DNA from: DASUPK01 sp963736305
GTDB lineage: Bacteria; Actinomycetota; Thermoleophilia; Solirubrobacterales; 70-9
DNA length: 64,000 bases
Assembly (NCBI GenBank): GCA_963736305.1
Contig: CAVTOD010000008.1
Span: forward strand, 186,001 to 250,000
Direction: 5' to 3'
Position 1 is the first letter of the stretch, and every line of letters begins with the position of its first letter. Below, in pieces: positions 15,496-23,191 of this stretch. Both the position numbers and the translations under genes were made by a program. The notes below the pieces were generated by a model. The model worked only from the letters and a program-made list of their open reading frames with translations, ran no database searches and was not told where the DNA came from.

Positions 15496-17154
15496 ATGGC
15501 AGTTGAGCCTGAGGCGCGGCGCCGCGCACACGAGTGGCTTGCCGAGGCCTATTCGCGCCTCGAGGAGCGCGAGGCGCTCTTCGAGACGATCTCCGGCCAG
15601 GAGGTGAAGCCGCTCTACACCGAAGAGGACCGGGCCGGATCCGATCCTGAGCGCGACCTCGGCTACCCCGGCGAGTACCCCTACACGCGGGGCGTCTACC
15701 CGTCGATGTACCGCGGACGGCTGTGGACGATGCGGCAGTTCGCCGGCTTCGGCACCGCCGAGGAGACGAACGAGCGGTTCCACTACCTGCTGGACCACGG
15801 GCAGACCGGCCTCTCGACCGCCTTCGACATGCCCACGCTGATGGGACTCGACTCGGACGCCGACCGCTCGCTCGGTGAGGTCGGGGTGGAGGGCGTGGCG
15901 ATCGACACGCTCGATGACATGGAAACGCTCTTCGCCGGCATCGACCTCGCCAAGGTGACCACGTCGATGACGATCAACGCCCCGGCGGCGATCCTCCTCG
16001 CCTTCTACGTCTGCACCGCCGAGGAGCAGGGCATCGGCCCGGAGCGCCTCGGCGGCACGATCCAGACCGACATCCTCAAGGAGTACATCGCCCAGAAGGA
16101 ATGGTGCTTCCCGATCGAGCCGGCGATGCGGCTGGTGGGGGACATGATCGAGTGGGCGACCGAGAACATGCCCCGCTGGCATCCGATCTCGATCTCCGGG
16201 TACCACATCCGGGAGGCCGGCTCGACCGCCCAGCAGGAGCTCGCCTTTACGCTCAAGGACGGCTTCACGTACGTCGAGCAGGCGATCGCGCGAGGCCTGG
16301 ACGTCGACGCCTTCGCTCCTCGCCTGAGCTTCTTCTTCAACGCGCACATCGACTTCTTCGAGGAGATCGCCAAGTACCGCGCCGCCCGCCGGATCTGGGC
16401 GCGGGAGATGCGCGAGACCTACAGCGCAAAGCGCGAGGAGTCCTGGCGGATGCGGTTCCACACCCAGACCGCCGGGGTGTCCCTGACCGCCCAGCAGCCC
16501 CAGGTGAACATCATCCGCACCGCGATCGAGGCGCTCGCCGGCGTCCTCGGCGGCACCCAGTCGCTGCACACCAATTCCTACGACGAGGCCCTCGCCCTAC
16601 CGACCGAGGAGGCCGTCCGGATCGCCCTTCGTACCCAGCAGGTGATCGCCCACGAGACCGGGGTCACCAACACGATCGACCCTCTGGGCGGCTCTTACTT
16701 CATCGAGACCCTCACCGACGAGATGGAGCGGGCGGCCTACGAGTACTTCGCCCGCATCGACGAGCTCGGCGGCATGGTCGAGGCGATCAAGCAGAACTTC
16801 CCGCAGCGCGAGATCGCCGACGCCTCATTCCGCTACCAGCAGGAGGTCGACGCCAAGCAGCGGATCGTGGTGGGCGTGAACGACTACGTGCTCGAGGACG
16901 AGGACGCCACCCCGATCCTGCGAATCGACCCCGCCCTCGAGCGCAAGCAGAAGGACAGGGTGGAGGCGACCAAGACCCGCCGCGACTCGGCCGAGGTCGA
17001 GCGAACCCTGGGAGAGCTGAAAACGGCGGCGGCGACCGACGCCAACCTGATGCCCGCGATCCTCGACTGCGCTCGCGCCCGCGTCTCGGAGGGCGAGATG
17101 GTGGCTGCCCTCCAGCAGGTGTTCGGCTCCTACACCGAACTGCCGGTCTTCTAG
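15496..17154 (+). CDS. icmA: B12-dependent acyl-CoA mutase large subunit, isobutyryl-CoA mutase type
   Basis: A 552-residue catalytic (TIM-barrel) subunit with no B12 domain; the B12 domain is the separate gene at 17485. Family segments include RGVYPSMYRGRLWTMRQFAGFGTAEETN, GLSTAFDMPTLMGLDSD, SISGYHIREAGSTAQQE and FHTQTAGVSLTAQQP. In methylmalonyl-CoA mutase the substrate carboxylate is held by Tyr89 and Arg207 (Propionibacterium numbering). The aligned residues here are Phe82 (RQFAGF) and Gln200 (EYIAQKEW), the pair found in isobutyryl-CoA mutase. The enzyme is therefore more likely to interconvert isobutyryl- and n-butyryl-CoA (or a related acyl-CoA) than to act on methylmalonyl-CoA. A MeaB GTPase gene lies at 6448. 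Confidence 0.85.
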   Translation: MAVEPEARRRAHEWLAEAYSRLEEREALFETISGQEVKPLYTEEDRAGSDPERDLGYPGEYPYTRGVYPSMYRGRLWTMRQFAGFGTAEETNERFHYLLDHGQTGLSTAFDMPTLMGLDSDADRSLGEVGVEGVAIDTLDDMETLFAGIDLAKVTTSMTINAPAAILLAFYVCTAEEQGIGPERLGGTIQTDILKEYIAQKEWCFPIEPAMRLVGDMIEWATENMPRWHPISISGYHIREAGSTAQQELAFTLKDGFTYVEQAIARGLDVDAFAPRLSFFFNAHIDFFEEIAKYRAARRIWAREMRETYSAKREESWRMRFHTQTAGVSLTAQQPQVNIIRTAIEALAGVLGGTQSLHTNSYDEALALPTEEAVRIALRTQQVIAHETGVTNTIDPLGGSYFIETLTDEMERAAYEYFARIDELGGMVEAIKQNFPQREIADASFRYQQEVDAKQRIVVGVNDYVLEDEDATPILRIDPALERKQKDRVEATKTRRDSAEVERTLGELKTAAATDANLMPAILDCARARVSEGEMVAALQQVFGSYTELPVF

Positions 17155-17352
17155 CTAAGCGGCCCGCGCGGCCGATTCGACGATTACGACCATGTCGCGC
17201 CGGTTTCCGACCTCGGAGCCCGCCAGGAACATGCGGCCGACACCTCGCCGCTCGGACTCGGCTCTCGCGACATGGCATGCGTCGTCGTGGTCGAGGCCGC
17301 GGGCGATGACCTGGTCGCCATGAGTGCCATTCAGAAAGAGAACGTCGTACAC
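17155..17352 (-). CDS. small conserved-looking protein, unknown
   Basis: A 65-residue protein read opposite to the mutase genes and filling the gap between them. A strong ribosome binding site AGGAGG lies 7-8 nt before the GTG at 17352, which supports translation. The sequence (VYDVLFLNGTHGDQVIARGLDHDDACHVARAESERRGVGRM...) has the alternation of an alpha/beta or beta-alpha-beta mini-domain and no signal peptide or cysteine. Its stop abuts the mutase stop. No family was recognised. Confidence 0.6.
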   Translation of the reverse strand: MYDVLFLNGTHGDQVIARGLDHDDACHVARAESERRGVGRMFLAGSEVGNRRDMVVIVESAARAA

Positions 17353-17420
17353 CGCTGTGCCTCCTGCTTTTCCAAATCCCCTATTCACTACTCATTCTCG
17401 TATCGGAATACCGCCCTGGA

Positions 17421-17451
17421 AACCGTAGAAACTTCTTGTTCAACTACGGTT
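17421..17451. promoter_or_regulatory. palindrome upstream of B12 subunit gene
   Basis: A perfect inverted repeat AACCGTAG-N15-CTACGGTT lies 34 nt before the start of the B12-binding subunit, in a locally AT-rich stretch between divergent genes. It looks like an operator, perhaps for the B12 subunit, the small minus-strand gene, or both. Confidence 0.45.
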
Positions 17452-17484
17452 AAGTCGCAACCGAACGAACGCATCGACTGAATT

Positions 17485-17913
17485 GTGCCTACCGAGACAG
17501 CCGGAAAAATCAGGATCGTCGTCGCCAAGCCCGGATTGGACGGCCATGACCGCGGGGCGAAGATCATCGCCCGGGCGCTGCGTGATGCCGGCATGGAGGT
17601 GATCTACACGGGCCTCCACCAGACGCCCGAGCAGATCGCCGAGACCGCGATCCAGGAGGACGCCGACGCGGTCGGCCTCTCGATCCTCTCCGGCGCCCAC
17701 ATGACGCTGGTGCCCCGCGTGGTCGAGCTGCTCTCGGATCAAGGCGCCGATGACGTCGTCGTCACGGTTGGGGGGACGATCCCGGCCGACGACATCCCGG
17801 AGCTGAAGAAGCTCGGGGTCGCCGAGGTCTTCACACCGGGCGCGCCGACCGACGCGATCGTCGAATTCGTGCAGCAGGCAGTCGCCGGGCGCGAAGCCCG
17901 ATCGGCCTCCTAG
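17485..17913 (+). CDS. icmB: B12-binding subunit of acyl-CoA mutase
   Basis: A 142-residue stand-alone cobalamin-binding domain. It has the base-off/His-on signature DGHDRG (Asp19, His21, Gly24), the SxL segment in LSILSGAH and the GG segment in VTVGGTIP. It should pair with the 552-residue subunit at 15496 to form a heteromeric mutase, as IcmA/IcmB do in Streptomyces. It is not directly adjacent: a small opposite-strand gene and about 130 bp of intergenic DNA lie between them, so the two subunits have separate promoters. GTG start; no clear ribosome binding site. Confidence 0.9.
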   Translation: MPTETAGKIRIVVAKPGLDGHDRGAKIIARALRDAGMEVIYTGLHQTPEQIAETAIQEDADAVGLSILSGAHMTLVPRVVELLSDQGADDVVVTVGGTIPADDIPELKKLGVAEVFTPGAPTDAIVEFVQQAVAGREARSAS

Positions 17914-18138
17914 TAGCCGTAGCCACCACCGCCGCTGCTGCCACCGCTGGACGTGGTGTTTCCGGCCGCTGTGCCGCCGGTCGTTGCGGCGGACCCGCCG
18001 CTCGCGGCCGAGTTGCTCGCGAGCCGGCGCATTCGAGCTGGTTGAGCTGTCGTTGCTGCTTCCGCCGCATGCCGCCAGCCCGATGCCGAGGGCCAGGCTG
18101 CACGCGCCGGCGAGAATCAAACGATTTATCCGCTTCAC
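17910..18138 (-). pseudogene. frameshifted small lipoprotein gene
   Basis: From GTG 18138 (ribosome binding site AAAGGAG just upstream) the frame reads a clean lipoprotein signal VKRINRLILAGACSLALGIG-LAAC followed by GGSSNDSSTSSNAPA. It then turns into Arg/His-rich nonsense. The other frame, from about 18030 onward, reads ASNSAASGGSAATTGG...SSGGGGYGY and stops at 17910. The two halves together are a typical Ser/Gly/Thr-rich surface lipoprotein of about 75 residues. The 229-nt span is one base over a multiple of three, so one insertion (or a two-base deletion) breaks the gene. It could be a real mutation, phase variation or a sequence error. It is divergent from an ECF sigma gene. Confidence 0.65.
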
Positions 18139-18148
18139 GGGGGCTCCT

Positions 18149-18161
18149 TTACCTTGGGTAA
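18149..18161. promoter_or_regulatory. short palindrome between lipoprotein and sigma gene
   Basis: TTACC-TTG-GGTAA is a perfect short inverted repeat 11 nt upstream of the lipoprotein start. It could be an operator but is short enough to be chance. Confidence 0.25.
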
Positions 18162-18256
18162 GTCGTGTTCTTGATCCCCCCTCACACGTACTACGCCTGC
18201 CGCGATCCCCGGGATTGGACAAGCGTGCAATCCAAGCCGGCGCATTCAACGTAGGA

Positions 18257-18817
18257 ATGGACGTGGACCCCTCCGACGAGGCACTGCTCGCCGGCTTCGC
18301 AACCGGCGACCCCAGGACGGCCGCCGCTTTCGTGCGCCGCTTTCAGGGGCGGGTCTTCGGCATCGCCCTGACCATCGTCCGCCAGCCCGCGATCGCCGAG
18401 GAGGTGGCGCAGGAGACCTTCGCGCGGGTATACCGGCACGCCGGCAACTACGACGCCCGCAAGGGGCGGGTCTCGACCTGGCTTCTGTCTATCGCCCGAA
18501 ACCTCGCGATCGACGTGACGCGGATGAAGCGCCTCGATCCGGTGGACCCCGAGGTGATCGCGGCCGAGATCTCGATCGAGAACCAGGCGCCCGGCGCGGA
18601 CGAGGCCGGCCTCCAGCCCGATGAGCGAGACCAATTGCGTGCCGCGATCACCGAGCTCCCCGACGACCAGCGCCGTGCGCTGGTTCTCGCCGCCTACATG
18701 GGGCGCACCGCGCGGGAGATCAGCGATCTCGACGACGTCCCACTCGGGACGGTCAAGACCCGGATCCGGACCGCGATGCTGAAGCTGCGGACGGAGATGG
18801 AGGTGTTCGAGGCATGA
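18257..18817 (+). CDS. ECF-type RNA polymerase sigma factor
   Basis: A 186-residue sigma-70 family factor with only regions 2 and 4. Region 2 includes AEEVAQETFARVYRHAGNYDARKGRVSTWLLSIARNLAIDVTR; region 4 includes LPDDQRRALVLAAYMGRTAREISDLDDVPLGTVKTRIRTAMLKLR. The layout is that of SigK/SigL-like ECF factors. The next gene overlaps it by 4 nt (ATGA) and encodes a zinc-binding membrane anti-sigma factor. ATG at 18257 gives the standard N-terminus (SDEALLAGFATGDPRTAAAFVRRF). The signal is unknown. Confidence 0.9.
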   Translation: MDVDPSDEALLAGFATGDPRTAAAFVRRFQGRVFGIALTIVRQPAIAEEVAQETFARVYRHAGNYDARKGRVSTWLLSIARNLAIDVTRMKRLDPVDPEVIAAEISIENQAPGADEAGLQPDERDQLRAAITELPDDQRRALVLAAYMGRTAREISDLDDVPLGTVKTRIRTAMLKLRTEMEVFEA

Positions 18818-19485
18818 ACCCGCGCTGCGACGAGACCCGCGAGATGGCGGCGGAGCTTGCCCTGGGCGTCGTCGAGGGCGAGGAGCGCGGTCGTGCGCTG
18901 CAGCACCTCGCCGAGTGCCCTGAGTGCCGCGCCGAGGTGGAGAAGTTCTCCGACGTCGCCGACGAGCTTCTGCTGCTTGCCCCGCACCACGAGGCCCCGG
19001 TGGGCTTCGAGTCGCGGGTTCTGAACGAGCTTCTCCCGGCACCGCAGCCAAAGAGGCGGCGCCGGCTCCGGCTCGTCCTCGCGCCCGCGGCCGCGGCAAT
19101 CGCCGCGGCCGCCATCGCCCTCGCCATCGTCTCGCCCGACCTGCGGCTTGCCTCGCACTACCGCCACACGCTCGACCAGGCGAACGGCAAGGAGTTCGAG
19201 TCCTACGCCCTCCGCGGGCCGGGGGACACCCACGTCGGAACCGTCTTCAGCTATGAGGGAACGCCCTCCTGGGTGCACATCGACGTGGATCCGGGGCATC
19301 GCTCCGGGCTGACGGCCGCGGAGCTGGTGACCGATAACGGGAGCCAGGTCCCCTTGCGGTGGTTCAGTCTCGATCCCGCGGGCGGCTCGGGTGGCTCTAT
19401 TCCGGTGGACCCGAACCACGTATCCGTCCTGCGGCTCTCCGGCGCGATGGGCACACCTCCGCTGGTCGCCCACTTCAACGACTAG
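18814..19485 (+). CDS. zinc-binding anti-sigma factor, membrane anchored
   Basis: A 223-residue protein. The N-terminal cytoplasmic domain carries the zinc anti-sigma motif HxxxCxxC (LQHLAECPECRAEV). One transmembrane helix follows a KRRRR stretch (LRLVLAPAAAAIAAAAIALAIV, about residues 88-106). The external part ends in an RskA-like beta domain. It should hold the preceding ECF factor at the membrane until a signal, probably proteolysis, releases it. ATGA overlap with the sigma gene. Confidence 0.88.
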   Translation: MNPRCDETREMAAELALGVVEGEERGRALQHLAECPECRAEVEKFSDVADELLLLAPHHEAPVGFESRVLNELLPAPQPKRRRRLRLVLAPAAAAIAAAAIALAIVSPDLRLASHYRHTLDQANGKEFESYALRGPGDTHVGTVFSYEGTPSWVHIDVDPGHRSGLTAAELVTDNGSQVPLRWFSLDPAGGSGGSIPVDPNHVSVLRLSGAMGTPPLVAHFND

Positions 19486-19585
19486 ACCGTCGGCGGCTTG
19501 GCCTGGGGTTGGGATTCACCCCCTCGGGTATGTGTGCCCTCGCATTTGAGATGGGCGCTGTGCGACCATTCTCCCTTTGGGCCGA

Positions 19586-19624
19586 TTGACTGGTCAGTCA
19601 ACCAGTCGGAGTAGCCGCTAATAT
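19586..19624. promoter_or_regulatory. palindromic operator and -10 for etfBA operon
   Basis: TTGACTG-GT-CAGTCAA (19586-19601) is a perfect 7-bp inverted repeat, overlapped by a second, GACTGG-N8-CCAGTC. A TAATAT -10 box follows at 19619-19624. The placement about 100 nt before etfB suggests control by a TetR-like repressor responsive to acyl-CoA state; the regulator is not in this window. Confidence 0.5.
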
Positions 19625-19698
19625 CCCGCGCCGCTCGCCGTGCGAGGGAACTCCAGCGGCGACGCCCAGAGCCACCCGATTCAAGAGAGGACCCGAAC

Positions 19699-20487
19699 TT
19701 GAAGATCTGCGTGCTCGTCAAAGAGGTTCCGGACGCCGCGGTAGACAAGCGGATCGATCCGGAAACCAAGCGCCTGGACCGCTCGGGCGAGAAGAACCTC
19801 AATCCCTTCGATACCCACGCCCTCGAGGCCGCGATGCAGGTCAAGGAGGGCGGCACCGACGTCGAGGAGATCGTCGCCGTCACGATGGGCCCGGAGAGCG
19901 CCGTTCGCGCGCTCCACAAGGCCGTCGCCCTCGGCGCCGATCGCTCCGTGCACCTGAGCGACGAAGCCCTTTCCGGCTCCGACGTCTGCGCGACCGGCTA
20001 CGCCCTCGCGCGGGTGCTGGAGGCTGAAAGCCCGGACCTCGTCCTGCTCGGCCAGCAGTCCGATGACGGCGAGTGCTACACGATCGGCGCTGTCGTGGCC
20101 GACCACCTGAAGATGCCTTCCCTGACGCAGGTGATCAAGATGGACGTCGCCGACGGCAAGCTCACCTGTGAGCGCCAGGCCGAGTACGGCTACGACACCG
20201 TTGAGGTCGAGACGCCGGCCGTGATCAGCGTCGGTGACGCGATCAACGAGCCCCGCTATCCCAGCCTGAAGGCGATCATGGGCGCAAAGAAGAAGCCGCT
20301 CGACACCAAGGCGATCGGCGACGTCGGCATCGAGGGTGACCGCGTCGGCGAGAGCGGATCCCGCACCGCCGTGCTCGAGCTGAAGCAGCCTCCCGCCAAG
20401 GAGGCCGGCGAGATCATCGAGGACGAGGACACGAACGAGACGGTCGAGAAGATCGTCGCCTGGCTCGACGAAAGGAAGCTGATTTAG
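19699..20487 (+). CDS. etfB: electron transfer flavoprotein beta subunit
   Basis: A 262-residue ETF beta subunit. The N-terminus MKICVLVKEVPDAAVDKRID, the segment LNPFDTHALEAAMQVKEGG and the AMP-binding/recognition-loop region (VLLGQQSDDGECYTIGAVVADHLKMPSLTQV) are standard. It pairs with the alpha subunit encoded immediately downstream and collects electrons from acyl-CoA dehydrogenases. TTG start with GAGAGG upstream. No gap to etfA: the stop at 20487 is followed directly by ATG. Confidence 0.95.
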   Translation: MKICVLVKEVPDAAVDKRIDPETKRLDRSGEKNLNPFDTHALEAAMQVKEGGTDVEEIVAVTMGPESAVRALHKAVALGADRSVHLSDEALSGSDVCATGYALARVLEAESPDLVLLGQQSDDGECYTIGAVVADHLKMPSLTQVIKMDVADGKLTCERQAEYGYDTVEVETPAVISVGDAINEPRYPSLKAIMGAKKKPLDTKAIGDVGIEGDRVGESGSRTAVLELKQPPAKEAGEIIEDEDTNETVEKIVAWLDERKLI

Positions 20488-21462
20488 ATGGCCGGCATCC
20501 TGGTTTACGCACTGCACAACGACGAGGGCGAGTTCAACAAGAACTCCCTCGGCGCCATTTCCGAGGCGGCGAAGCTCGCCGGCGAGATCGGCTCCGAGGC
20601 GGCGGCGGTCGTCGTCGGCGACGTCGCGGACGACGCGGCGGCCGGCCTCGGCGCCTACGGCGTCAAGAAGGTCTACCGCTGCAAGGAGGCACCCGAAGGC
20701 CTCGCCCAGCCGATCGTCGACGTGATGGCGAAGGTGATGACCGACAACGACTTCTCCTACGCCCTCTTCGGCGGAGGTCTGCTCGGGTTCGAGATCGGCG
20801 CCGGCCTGACCGCGCGCCTGAACGCCGGCGTGACGATGGAGGTCACGAAGGTGAACGTCCAGGACGGCAAGCTCGTCGCCGAGCGGCCGATCCTGCAGGA
20901 CTCGCAGATCGCCGACGTTGGCTACGTCGAGGAGCCGGGCATCATCATCGGGCGCCTCAACGCCTTCGACGAGAACGAGACCGGCGGCACCGCCGAGGTC
21001 GAGGATGTCGCCGTTGAGCTCTCTGAGTGGTCGACCAAGGCCAAGATGGTGACGCGGGGCGAGCAGCGCGGCGCCGACGTCAACATCGAGGACGCCAACA
21101 TCCTGGTCGGCGGCGGCCGCGGCCTGGGCAAGGCCGAGAACTTCGAGCTCGCCGAGCAGCTGGCCGAGTCGATGGGCGGCGCCGTGGCGGCCACCCGGGC
21201 AGTCGTTGACGCCGGCTGGTACCCGTACGCGGCTCAGATCGGTCAGACCGGCAAGACGGTCGCCCCGAACCTGTATCTGGCGCTCGGCATCTCCGGCGCG
21301 ATCCAGCACAAGGTCGGCATGCAGAGCTCGGAGAACATCCTGGCCATCAACAAGGACCAGAACGCTCCGATCTTCGAGTTCTGCGACCTCGGCGTGGTGG
21401 GCGACCTCCACAAGATCGTCCCCAAGCTCACCGAGGCGATCAAGGCCAAGAAGGGTTCGTAG
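20488..21462 (+). CDS. etfA: electron transfer flavoprotein alpha subunit
   Basis: A 324-residue ETF alpha subunit. The FAD-binding C-terminal domain is complete: GGGRGLGKAENFELAEQLA, AATRAVVDAGWYPYAAQIGQTGKTVAPNLYLALGISGAIQH and the closing NKDQNAPIFEFCDLGVVGDLHKIVPKL. It forms the heterodimer with EtfB and carries the FAD. It is coupled to the quinone oxidoreductase downstream by a TAGTG overlap, so the three genes make one electron-delivery operon. Confidence 0.96.
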   Translation: MAGILVYALHNDEGEFNKNSLGAISEAAKLAGEIGSEAAAVVVGDVADDAAAGLGAYGVKKVYRCKEAPEGLAQPIVDVMAKVMTDNDFSYALFGGGLLGFEIGAGLTARLNAGVTMEVTKVNVQDGKLVAERPILQDSQIADVGYVEEPGIIIGRLNAFDENETGGTAEVEDVAVELSEWSTKAKMVTRGEQRGADVNIEDANILVGGGRGLGKAENFELAEQLAESMGGAVAATRAVVDAGWYPYAAQIGQTGKTVAPNLYLALGISGAIQHKVGMQSSENILAINKDQNAPIFEFCDLGVVGDLHKIVPKLTEAIKAKKGS

Positions 21463-23159
21463 TGGCCGTCGAGCCCGCTGACTTCCCGCCGCCGATCAAG
21501 CCGGCGGAGGAGTTCATCACCGGTATCACCGATCCCGAGGAGGAGCGGATCGAGGTCGGCGTCGCGATCGTGGGCGGCGGGCCCGCCGGGCTCGCCTGCG
21601 CGATCAAGGTCATGCAGCTGCTCGAGGGCGAGCCCGAGCTCGCGGAGAAGCTCGGCGAGGTTCCGGTGGCCGTGATCGAGAAGGGCAAGACGCCGGGTGC
21701 CCACCTGCTCTCCGGTGCGAACATGAAGCCCTCGGCGATGCGGGAGCTGTTCCCCGACCTCGAGCCTTCGGACTGGCCGGTCTATCAGGAGGTCACCAAG
21801 GACGCCGTTTATTTCCTCACCTCGAAGATGGCGGTGCCGCTGAAGCCGATGCCGCCCAACTTCAAGAACCACGGCAACTACGTCACCTCGATCGCGAAGC
21901 TCGGCCGCTTCCTCGGCGAGAAGGCCGAGGAGGCCGGCGTCTACATCCTCAGCGAGACCGCCGCCGACAAGCTGCTGGTCGAGGACCGCGTCGTGCGCGG
22001 CGTTCGCTCCGGCGACAAGGGCCGCGGCAAGGAGGGAGAGGAGCTCTCCAACTTCGAGCCGGGCTCCGACGTGGTCGCGAAGGCCACCGTGCTCGCAGAG
22101 GGCACGCTCGGCCACCTGACCGGCGCGGCGCTCGACTACTTCGACCTCCGTGGCCCGGATCCGCAGCGCTGGGAGCTCGGTGTGAAGGAGGTCTGGGAGG
22201 TCGAGAAGCCCCTCGACCGCGTCATCCACACGCTCGGCTGGCCGCTTCGGTGGCGCCCGAAGTACAAGGAGGCCGGCGGCAGCTTCATCTACCCGATGGG
22301 CGAGGACAAGGTCTGCATCGGCCTCGTCGTCGGGCTCGACACCACCGACGCGACCTTCTCGGTACACGATGCGCTGCAGGAGCTGAAGACCCACTCCTTC
22401 GTCAAGAAGATCCTCGAGGGAGGCAAGCGGGTCGGCTGGGGTGCGAAGACGATTCCCTCGGGCGGCTACTGGTCGATGCCGAAGCGGCTCTCCAGCCCCG
22501 GCATGGTGATCTGCGGCGACGCGGCCGGGATGGTCAACGTGCCGACCCTGAAGGGCATCCACTACGCGATGCACTCGGGCATGTACGCCGCGGAGGCGAT
22601 CGTGGAGTCGCTCAAGGCCGAGTCCGTGAACTACGAGAAGTACGAGCGCAAGGTCAAGGGATCCCTGATCGAGAAGGACCTGTGGCAGTCGCGCAACATG
22701 CGCCAGCCGCTCTCGAAGGGCCTGATCTTCGGCGGCCTGATGGGCAGCATGATGGTGGCCACGAAGGGGGCGTTCCCCGGTGGCCACTGGAAGAACGAGC
22801 CCGACGCGGACGTCCCGGTCGATTTCGAGGGCGCGGCCAAGAAGTACCCGAAGCCCGACAACAAGTACATCTTCGACAAGCTCAACTCGGTCTTCCTCTC
22901 CGGGAACGCCACCCGAGACGACGCGCCGAACCACATCCGCATCCAGGAGCGCGTTCCCCGGGAGCTGGCGCAGAGCTGGGTCTCGATGTGCCCGGCGCAG
23001 GTCTACGAGATCCCCGACGACCAGCTCGAGAGCGGCGCCGAGACGGTCGACGTCCACGTGACGCCGTCGAACTGCGTGCAGTGCGGGGCCATCACCGCCA
23101 AGGGCGGCAGGCTCACGCTGCCCGAGGGCGGCGACGGGCCCCTCTACCAGGAAGTCTGA
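21462..23159 (+). CDS. ETF:quinone oxidoreductase, iron-sulfur site altered
   Basis: A 565-residue flavoprotein dehydrogenase. The FAD-binding N-terminus is VAIVGGGPAGLACAIKVMQ; the segments KTPGAHLLSGA, EGTLGHLT and MVICGDAAGMVNVPTLKGIHYAMHSGMYAAEA match ETF-QO/FixC. In the C-terminal ferredoxin-like part the first two cysteine elements are present (SMCPAQVYEI and NCVQC), but the fourth ligand of the usual CxxCxxC is Ile (CVQCGAI), so only three of four cluster cysteines remain. It should pass electrons from ETF to the menaquinone pool at the membrane. GTG start overlapping the etfA stop. Confidence 0.92.
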   Translation: MAVEPADFPPPIKPAEEFITGITDPEEERIEVGVAIVGGGPAGLACAIKVMQLLEGEPELAEKLGEVPVAVIEKGKTPGAHLLSGANMKPSAMRELFPDLEPSDWPVYQEVTKDAVYFLTSKMAVPLKPMPPNFKNHGNYVTSIAKLGRFLGEKAEEAGVYILSETAADKLLVEDRVVRGVRSGDKGRGKEGEELSNFEPGSDVVAKATVLAEGTLGHLTGAALDYFDLRGPDPQRWELGVKEVWEVEKPLDRVIHTLGWPLRWRPKYKEAGGSFIYPMGEDKVCIGLVVGLDTTDATFSVHDALQELKTHSFVKKILEGGKRVGWGAKTIPSGGYWSMPKRLSSPGMVICGDAAGMVNVPTLKGIHYAMHSGMYAAEAIVESLKAESVNYEKYERKVKGSLIEKDLWQSRNMRQPLSKGLIFGGLMGSMMVATKGAFPGGHWKNEPDADVPVDFEGAAKKYPKPDNKYIFDKLNSVFLSGNATRDDAPNHIRIQERVPRELAQSWVSMCPAQVYEIPDDQLESGAETVDVHVTPSNCVQCGAITAKGGRLTLPEGGDGPLYQEV

Positions 23160-23179
23160 CCCAGGTCCGACGTCGGGCC

Positions 23180-23185
23180 TAGGGT
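23180..23185 (+). promoter_or_regulatory. -10 box TAGGGT, leaderless start
   Basis: TAGGGT ends 6 nt before the ATG at 23192. Confidence 0.5.
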
Positions 23186-23191
23186 TCGCTC

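Noticed and set aside
15496..17154. Simple label methylmalonyl-CoA mutase
   Set aside because: The two carboxylate-binding residues are replaced by Phe and Gln, so the substrate is probably not methylmalonyl-CoA.
19681..23057. Long minus-strand frames opposite etfB, etfA and the ETF-QO gene
   Set aside because: They mirror the codon pattern of the real genes and give protein rich in Leu, Arg, Asp and Val with no domain.
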